The notes under the pieces are model-generated. The model saw only the letters and a program-made list of their open reading frames with translations. It ran no database searches and had not been told where the DNA came from. This document shows positions 1-9,800 of a DNA stretch of 53,700 bases, piece by piece. The translations under genes were made by a program, and so were the position numbers. The stretch lies in the IMG/VR virus record IMGVR_UViG_3300023178_000062, positions 1 to 53,700 of that record; one strand, given 5' to 3'. Source of the DNA: a virus. Position 1 is the stretch's first letter. Each line of letters opens with the position of its first letter.

Positions 1-837
1 GACTTCAAACCAATTATTAGTAAAATTTATCCTAATGTATCTGATATCATTTCATATGGTGGGGAGGATGAAGTTCCCCCTGAATATGGAGTTGTTAAAC
101 TTGTTATCAAACCAAAAGTAGGTGCAATTATTGGAAATTCAGTTAAGCAAGAACTGGAGAGACAATTAAAGGAATATATGGTTGGATCTGTTAGACCTGT
201 AATATTAGACCCATCAATTTTATATGTTGAGTTAAAATCTAACATTTATTATTCTTCTGTGTTAACAACACTAGCATCTCAAGACATTGCAACTGCTGTT
301 ATTGAATCTATAGTTGAATATGTAAAACTATCAGACACAGAAAAGTTTGGTGGTAAGTTTAGATACAGCAAAATTAATGGTGTTATTGATGGAACTGATG
401 AAGCAATCCAATCTAATGAGACTGAGATTATCCTAAGAAAAGATTTTGTTCCATTGCTAAACACAACTTCATATTATGAAATTTGTTATCAAAATGAATT
501 TGATAAAAATTGTGATGGTGCCACAGTTCAATCTACTGGATTTGTGGTTTCTGAATATCCAAACTTTACAGTCTATGTCAAGGATATCGATGGAAGAATG
601 GTACTATATAGAATAGGCGTTGATGGTACTGAAATTATATTGGATAATAATGCAGGAGAGGTAAATTACCTTGAAGGCGAAATTAAATTATATAATTTGA
701 CAATCATTAAAGGTTCTTTTATTGATAACAAAATTGAAATTAGAACTGTACCATACAAAAAAGATATTTTTGCATTTCGTGAGCAATACCTAGAATTAGA
801 TATTGCAAAAAGTAATTTTGTTGCAATAGCAGAGTAA
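1..837 (+). CDS. gp6: Baseplate wedge subunit gp6, C-terminal part (5' end outside window)
   Basis: The frame is open from base 1, so this is the last 278 codons of a longer gene; an internal ATG at 178 is not the true start. Near the window start the translation carries a YGGEDEVPPEYGVV segment followed by KLVIKPK, which I recognise as the gp6 baseplate wedge family of T4-like phages. In T4, gp6 (660 aa) dimerises to join neighbouring wedges around the baseplate. The gene ends six bases before a giant gp7-like gene, which matches T4 order (6-7-8). The N-terminal half cannot be judged here. Confidence 0.88.
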   Translation, partial: DFKPIISKIYPNVSDIISYGGEDEVPPEYGVVKLVIKPKVGAIIGNSVKQELERQLKEYMVGSVRPVILDPSILYVELKSNIYYSSVLTTLASQDIATAVIESIVEYVKLSDTEKFGGKFRYSKINGVIDGTDEAIQSNETEIILRKDFVPLLNTTSYYEICYQNEFDKNCDGATVQSTGFVVSEYPNFTVYVKDIDGRMVLYRIGVDGTEIILDNNAGEVNYLEGEIKLYNLTIIKGSFIDNKIEIRTVPYKKDIFAFREQYLELDIAKSNFVAIAE

Positions 838-843
838 GAATAA

Positions 844-3800
844 ATGGCGATAAGGTTATCCAATCTAGTAAAAAGACAGTTACCAGAGTTCATTTCTACT
901 CAGTATAGTACTTTTGCGTCTTTTTTAGAAAAGTACTACGAGGGACTTGAGGTACATGGACAACCGTTAGATATATTATCAAACATAACTTCTTATTATG
1001 ATATTAACTACTATCAGAAAAATTTACTTGAGCGTGGGTCAAAATTAACCCAATCAGTAAATTTAACAGATACGGAATTTGAATTAGAAGATGCGACGGG
1101 ATTTCCTGATGAATATGGATATTTTAAAGTTGGATCCGAAATTTGTTTTTATACTAAGAAAGAAGGAAACACACTAACCGGAGTTTATAGAGGAGTTAGT
1201 GGCACCACAAAACTTGGTGACTTATATAAAAAGTCAAAATACGAAGCATCAAATCCAGAAAATCATTCTGCTGGTGATACTGTACAAAACATCAGTAATC
1301 TTTTTCTATTTGCTATTGTAAAAAGTTTTGAATCTCAGTATCTAGGAAGCATCCCCAAAAATTTACTTTCTGACGATGTTGATAAGAGAACTTTAATTAA
1401 AAACATAACAAGTTTTTACAAAGCAAAAGGTTCTGAAAAATCTATTAAGTTTATCTTCAATTCTCTTGTAGACTCTAATCCAGCAAACACTGCTGAGATT
1501 AAGAAACCATCAGAACAGACAATGAAGTTGTCTACGTCTGATTGGACAAATAACTATGAAATTTATGTAAAAATTATTTCAGGAAATCCAGATAATTTAA
1601 TTTCACAGCAGTTAGTTCAAACAGAACCATCTTATGCATCAGCATTTATTGATGTTGTTGAAATTGTAGATTCTTCTAAGTCTCTCTACAAATTAACTGT
1701 AGACAAACAATTATTAAATTCAGAGTTTGATATATTTTCTTATACAGAATTAGTAAATCCTATTACTACAAATGATACTACTAATTTTGTGGTAGAAGTT
1801 GTTAGTACTAAAGGATGGAAAACTACTGATAAGTATTTTTATATTAACAATGAAGAATTTTTAATTATTAACAGAAATATTAATCAGTTTACTGTTGCCA
1901 GAAGAAGTGGTACTGGTTCATATCCTGCAGGAACAAAATTATACATTTCTAAACCATTAGAGATTAATGGTGTTAAGTTACAAGTAACTGGTTCAGTATA
2001 TAACATTTCACCAAAATCAAAAGTTCCATATTCTTCTGTTGGCGATCCTATTTTAGAATTTAACTCTTCAATTTCTAGTAGAGAAACTACAGTATTTGAT
2101 GTATCGAATGGTGAATACAGATGGATACCGAATGTTAATAGACAGAAACCTTCAGCCGTAACAGCATCTGCAGCTGTGCAGGCAAATTTAGCAAACATTA
2201 ATACTAATGTTTCTGCAATATTTGAAGATGAAACATACTTCTATGTTTGCTCTTCTGGATATCCATCTTTTGATATTCTTGGTCCTACAGATCCTTCTGG
2301 ATTAGAAGACAACAAATATTTAAAATTAATTAGAAAAAATCCAGTTTCAAATACAGATGTATATGAAATTGGAAGAAATGATATTGCCATATTCTTAGAT
2401 GGTACAATTGCATACAGCAAGATAAGTGAGAATTTTGTAAATTATGGACAAGTTGAAAAAGTAAATATTTTATCAAAAGGTAGTGGATATAAAGTACCGC
2501 CAGTTGTACTAGTAAATAATTCTCCAACTAAAGCAAAAGCTATTTTATCGGGAGATGTAGTTTCTGATGTTGAAGTAATTACTGAGCAAATTTATAGAAA
2601 AACACCACATGTTGAGATTATCTCAGGTAGAAAGGGTGAGTTGCAAGCACTAGTTACAGCAGGAAGAATTACAGATATTATTGTTACCAATCCTGGTGAA
2701 TATTACACATCACCACCAAGAATTTTAATTACGGATAAAGAAGGAAGGGGCAGATTTGCTGAGTATAGAGCAAGAATATCTTCTACTGGAAAAATTATTG
2801 GTGTTGATAAAATAAATGAAGGTAGAAATTATACTGCAGCAAATGTAGTTGTTGATGTTATTCCTGCCGGTGCTGGAGCTTCAGTAACTTTTGAAATAAA
2901 AAAATGGTACAAAAATAGATATACTGAGTCAACAAACCTCGATGATAATCATGGAACTGTAATAAACAAAAAATTCTTTGTTGATAAGACTCTAGGAAAG
3001 ACTTATGCAATTTTAGCAAATCCTAAAAAGTTACGTTTTGCATTAGGCGATAACATCAATTCTTTATACCAAGAAACTGTTACAGGTCACTCAAAAATTA
3101 TTGGATATGCATATGATGGCAATCCAATTTACGGTCCATATGGATATACCGACCCACTAGATGCAACTTCTGCAATTACTAGACTTAGAAGTGGATATAC
3201 AGAAAATACTTCTAGACCAGATGGTCCACCAGTATCAGTTTACCCATTGGGTACATTTGATGAAGATTTTACATGGTCTCCAAATATTAACACAGGAAAA
3301 ACATATTTGGATATCAATAATGGTAGATATTGCGTAACTCCTGAATATCCTCAAGGTGTGTATGCATATTTCTTGAGCATCGATGCTTCAGGTAATCCAG
3401 TTTATCCTTACATTCTTGGTAAGAATTATTATTCTATCCCTGTAGATTCAAACTATAATAGTCCTATTACACAAGATCAAGTTCCTAGAACAGCAAAGAT
3501 ACTAGATTTTACGGACGTAATTAAAAACGGTCAAAATTTCTCCGCTGTAGTTTCTTCTGTAAATTCAGGTTTTGTTAATGGATTCTTTGTAGATTCTACT
3601 GTAAGGGAACACAATCCAGGAAATAAAGTATTCATAGAAAATCCCAAGTCTGGTGGTTCTGGATTGCTTGCTTCAGTTGGTACTGTGTCCAACTCTAATG
3701 TAGATTACCTTAGAGCAAAAGAAAGTGTATGTAAATTACGTTCATTAACTGAATGTTACCTTTTTAAAGATTATATTTTTAGACAGCAAAATACCGGATT

Positions 3801-6800
3801 TGAAGGTAATATTGTAGGGGATGTATTATTTGACTCTACAATTATTTTAGAGGATATTACTGGAAACTTTACTAATGATAAATTTGACCTTATAGATCCA
3901 AATACCAATACCCCAGTAAAAATTATATCTTTATTACTTAATGATTCTGCTACATTTACCGCCAATTCAACTATAGAATTAACTGATGGTGAGTTGAATC
4001 CGGATTCAGTTAAAGCATCCGGTGTAATTTTAGAAAGCACATCTCGTCAAAATACATTAAGAGTATTAGTACAGTTTGGAGATTTTGATTTAGGTATTGA
4101 CAATAACGATTTATCTTTACAAAGTAGTACTCTTGCTGATGATGTTGGTGTTGGTATATTTTCAACACGTTCATTGAGTGAAAATATTACTATTAGTATT
4201 TTTGATTACAATTTTGCTATTCTAAAAACATCTGAAAATCACAATCTGTCTATTGGAGATATTATTGACGTTAGTATCAATCCAGAAGATTCTGTTACCG
4301 AAAAAACATATTATGTACGCAAAAAATTATTTCAAGAGGTACAACTTAGAGATAGAAGATTAGTAGCAAGTCTTGAAGATACTGGTATTGGTAGACTATC
4401 AATTCTAGCTGGAGGACTTTATAGTGCCCCAGGAACATATTCAGCAAATTTAGGAAATGCATCCGTAAACGTTGTAATTACAAATTATGGTACATATAAT
4501 TCAGTTTCGGAAATAATTGTTACAGATAAAGGTTCCAATTTTAAAGAAGACGAAGTTTTAACTCTAGACAATTTAGTTGGTGTTACACAAAACAGACCTG
4601 CAATCTTTAGAGTTGATCACGCTGGATTGGGACCAGATGAAGATATTTTTAAATTGACATCAGTAGAATATCTTTCTGTAGATGATTTTCTAACGATTGA
4701 TGATGAAATTGTCAAAGTTGTTTCTATAGATAGCGCAGAACGTCTTGTTGGTATAGAAAGAGGACAACAGGGAACTGTAGCGGCAAAACATTTTAACACT
4801 GCTATTGTTAACTTTTCTAATCCAATTTACAGATTTACTCCTGGACAATACCTAGACCAAATTGGAACTAGTTCTACAGACCCCACAGTTTATAGTTATA
4901 ATCCAGAAACAAATTTATTAATTTTACAATATGAATATGGTGTTGATATTACACAAACACCAAATATATCAATATCATCTTTCTTCTCAGATTCTAGTAA
5001 TCCAGAAAAAAATGTTTCTATCCAATCTGTTGGTGAAAAGACATTTAAATTAGAATTTTCTGAAGATGACGAGAACAATTTTGTAATCAATCCAAATATT
5101 AATATTCAGTTATATTACAAGTATATTTTTGATACTTCTCATCCTAGTATGGTGGATACATACTTAGATTTTTCGCCAAGTTTAAATTACAATTTAATTA
5201 CTTTAGAAAAACTTGTTGGTGATGATGAGCCTGGTTCTGAGTTGCCAAATTCTTTCGTATCTTTAAAATTTGGATTTGGATTAAATACGCCAGACAATAC
5301 ATTTACTGATACACAAGCACTAAGATTTACAAATTACTACTATTTTATTGTGGCAAGTGGTGTAGATACAGATAACTCTAGAGTTTCTGTAGAATTAGAT
5401 CCTCTTGTTGGAACAAAGGTAATTGATTTTACTACAGATGATAAATTTACATATTCTATTGCTAATCAACCACAAGAGAATGGTAGTGGAGACATTTCTT
5501 ACATAACAAGTTCTGAAACTTCTATTGGTGAAATTAAATCTATTAAAGTAGAAAATTCTGGTTCTGAATATACAGAAATTCCAACTATCTTAGGTATTCG
5601 TGTTCCTGAATTTCAAGAAGCAAAATTTAATGTGACTTTAGATAAATTTGGTAATGTTACATCTGTGTCTATAACAGATGCGGGGACAAATTACACCAAT
5701 CCTGCCATTATAACTGAGAGTGACGAGGGAACACCAGGCATTTATAGACCTTCCGTGGTAGATGGAAAAATTATATCTTTAAATATATTGGAACCCGGCA
5801 CTGGATATTCAAAAGTCCCAACTCTAAGAGCGATTGAAACTGCACACAAAATTTATGCAACTTCAGAAAATATTGGATTACCAAAATCAGTTATAATTAA
5901 TAATCCTGGATCAAATTATAGTAAAGATACAACAACATTACCAAAATTTACTTCAACTTTGGTAGTCTTGTTATCCAATGTCTCTGAAGGTAGATTCCCC
6001 GCAGGGAAGAAAGTGAGGCAGTTTGGTCCTGGAGGAATTCCATTCTTTGAGGGCACTGTTGTAACTACGGTGAAGAAAAATTCAAATATTGTCAAATTCA
6101 AAAATATTGTTGGGGAATTAGACAAAACTATTGAATTAGAAGGTGCTTCTATTATAGCAATTTTATCAACAGACTATGAAACTGAATTTAAGTCTTTCTT
6201 TGACAAGAAAGGATTCTTTAATTCAGAAAAAGGTATTATTAGTGCTACTGATAGTAAAATTACTGATTCGTATTATTATCAAGATTATTCTTATGTAATC
6301 AGATCATATACTCCTATTGATATTTGGAGAGACCTAATTAAAGATGTTGTACACCCAGCAGGTTTTCAACTCTTTGGTGAAGTTGTAGTTGAAAATGAAG
6401 TTAAGGCAGTTGCTCCACCAGCAGAGCAACCTATTATCCCATTCTTAGCACAAATTAACGTTACTGTAGAAGATGGATTTAGTGAATCTAGAGTAATTCA
6501 ACTTACTGAAGTTGTATCTAGTTTTGGTGACATTAATATTACTAAAGGTGTAGGTAGATTAGCTTTAGATGAGGAAAATTTATCTTCTACCAATATTTAC
6601 GATATTTCACTGTCACCAGAGTTTGATGGATATATTGACGGTGATACCGGACTAACTTTCGGTACTAGAACATTTACTATGCGTGATGCAGAAACCAATG
6701 CACTAATTGAACCGTATAATGAAAATGCATTAATTATTTCTATTAATGGTATAGTACAAGAACCAAAAGTTGCATTTACTGTTGATGGAAGTGAAATTAC

Positions 6801-9800
6801 ATTTGCAACTGCTCCATTAGGTCCTAGAGTATCAGAAGGTCAATCTTTAGAACCAGCAAACTTTATTGGTAGATTGTTTGAATTTGTCGATACTGATATC
6901 TCAGAATCTTCATTTAAGAAGGCAAAAAATATTTTCCAAAGAAGTGGAATATGGTTAGATTCAGCAAATCAAATTAGATTCAATAGAAACTTTATTGTTG
7001 AGGAAACTTTTGGTTATATTACGGCAAAGTATCCAGCAACTGAGTTTGATACTGGTAAATGCAAGAGAGATATAGGTCTTATTATTGATGCATTTGAGCA
7101 TGACTTAAGATTTGGTGGTAACCTCAGTACAGTAACTGCAGGAAACTCTTATTATAATGCAGCTCAAGAATTAGACTTTATTAATAATGAATTAGAAGAA
7201 ACTAGAGATGCATACCTTTATGCTGCAAAATTATGTGCTGCGGCAATTAGAAATTGGGATGTAGTATTCATTGATGACCCAGCAACTGCAGATCCAATTT
7301 TTGAAGTTATTGTAACTGCAAATAGTGACCTCATCACAGTTCCTTCGACATTTGGTATTGTTGAGGGTATGTACCTAAGTTCTGGTAGTCAGTTCCCACT
7401 GGACACTAGAGTTATCGAAATTATTGATGAAACTAATATTAGAGTGAGTAATAACGCATTTGCTGACATTAGTGATACATCATCATTTATCTTTGAGATT
7501 CCTTCAAGTACAATAGAAGAATTACCAGGAACTAGTGGGGAAATTGAATTTGAATACAATGGAATACAAATTAATACTGATGCTGAATTAATTATTGATG
7601 ATGGAACTACTGTTTCTATTACCGCTGCTATTGCTAGATTACGTCAAGTAAGATTCTCATTAAGTAAAATCAACACAGGAACTTTTGTTGATGCTGCTAA
7701 TCTTATCAAGGTCAATAGAAGTTATATTATTGATGAAACTATTTCGTATGTAAATTCAACATTCCCTGGATTTGTAAATCCAAGTGAAATTAAGTGCCGG
7801 AGAGATACTGGATATTTAATTGATGCTGTTGTTTATCATCTACAGTATGGCGGAAATAACAGAATTATTGATTATGCTGAGAAGTATTATCTAGCAAATA
7901 AATTAAATTATATAAATGACGAATTAACAGAGACGGTTGCTGCATTTACATATGCTGTAGATTTAATGCAGCAGGCTATTTTAGACCCTGGAGCACCTTT
8001 TGAAACAACACCATATGCTGTAGCACCAGATGAATCATTTGGTGTTCAGTGTGCAGAAGTTCAGTCAGCAATAGAATCTTATAAAGATTCTTATATCTTT
8101 ATCTTAGAAAATGGTCCAAATCTTATTCAACGAGATTTTGGTAATCAACAGAGAAGTGGGGAATATACAACATTAAAAACATATTCGAATTATGATTTAA
8201 TCGATGATGTAGAACTACAACTTTCTACAGAAATTGACGGAGTTGTTTTTGGAGCAGAATGTGCAGAGGTCATTTCTGCTGTTTATACATTACATCAATC
8301 ATTGGATACTATATTGACTACTGGCGCAGGAACAGTGGAATCAAGTCGTCCAGATTACATTGACGGCGAGAATACTTTATTTGAACTTTATAAAGATAAT
8401 GGAGATATCTTCAAAACCACCGTAGGTGAAGATTTATTAGTTTTTATTAATGGTATTTTACAAAAACCACCTGCATACAAAATTATAAGATCAGAAAATC
8501 CAAACCTAACTGATTTAATTGAATTTTCAGTCGCGCCAAAATGGGACCAGTCAGATGCACAACTAAGATTGGGTGAAGGACTATCTATAGAAACTTTCCA
8601 CGCCTATTCTATTGGTTCTTATGAGAGAAGAAGAGTAGATTCTAATAAGATACCCATTCGCAAAGATCTAACAATTTTTAATGACTTTGGAGCTGTCACT
8701 GCAGTGACAGACCCAAGATACTATACAGTCTTTGTGGACGGAGTACAGCAAAGACCTAGTGTTGATTATACTATTTCCGGAAATAGATTAGTATTTAAAA
8801 AACGTTTAAACAGTTACACATCACCCGATGGTATTACTACAATACCTAATGTAGACATACTTTCATATCAAGGTGGTTCTGATAATAACACCTTTACTGC
8901 TTTCTATTTTGAGCGTAATGGTGCATATTCTGCTCTTGCTATCTTGGATTTATATTATAGCGCAGATGGAGAAAATTTCTATGAAACTGTAAAAAATTGG
9001 GATGCTCCATCTCGTACACATCCAATTCAAATTTATAATGACGACAATTCAATTGGTTCCGTATATGACTACGAAGAAATTCAAGATCCATATCCAGGAA
9101 TTAGATTAAAACTTGCAATTAACAACAATCCTGAAATTAACTCTGAACAACCAATTATTTTCAGAAAGCGTTTAGAAAACGTACCCGATTTAGATTTTAC
9201 TGTAGCTATTACATTTGATGAAGATATTACTTTCCTAGGACCAGATTTTTATGTCTTTGGAAATATTACAGTTGCTGAAGGAACTGAAATTGTTGTAGAT
9301 GATACCGCTACTGTAGTTTCAGCAGAAATTGTATTTAATTTTGAAGAAGAAGATGGGCAGAGATTACTAAGAAGAACTGTTTCTCCATGGTTATTTGCAA
9401 AAGAATCGGGAAATAAAGCATGGAGAGGAACACATACTTCTACAGCGAAGATACTAGAAGGAGATAAGATTAGAGTAAATGGGGAAAATAATTTCAGAAC
9501 TATAACATCAGTTCCTGATATTGTAAAAACTAATAATTATAATACCTTTACACCAAATACTTTTTATGGTTCTATTATAACATCACCTTCTTTAGAAAGA
9601 CCTAGTGGAAGTGGTCTTTCAATTACAACAGTAATTGATCCAGTGACAGGTTCTATTACAGGTTTGGATTATGGTGAACCCGATTTAATTAGACTACGCC
9701 TTCTTGGTGAATCGATACCTCAAATTGGAACTGGATATCAAGAAGGAGTTTACATAGACTTTATTCCTGTCGATGGAAATGGTGGCGGTGGATTTGCTCG

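Noticed and set aside
178-837. gp6 starting at the ATG at 178
   Set aside because: The same frame is open and gp6-like upstream to base 1, so the ATG is internal.
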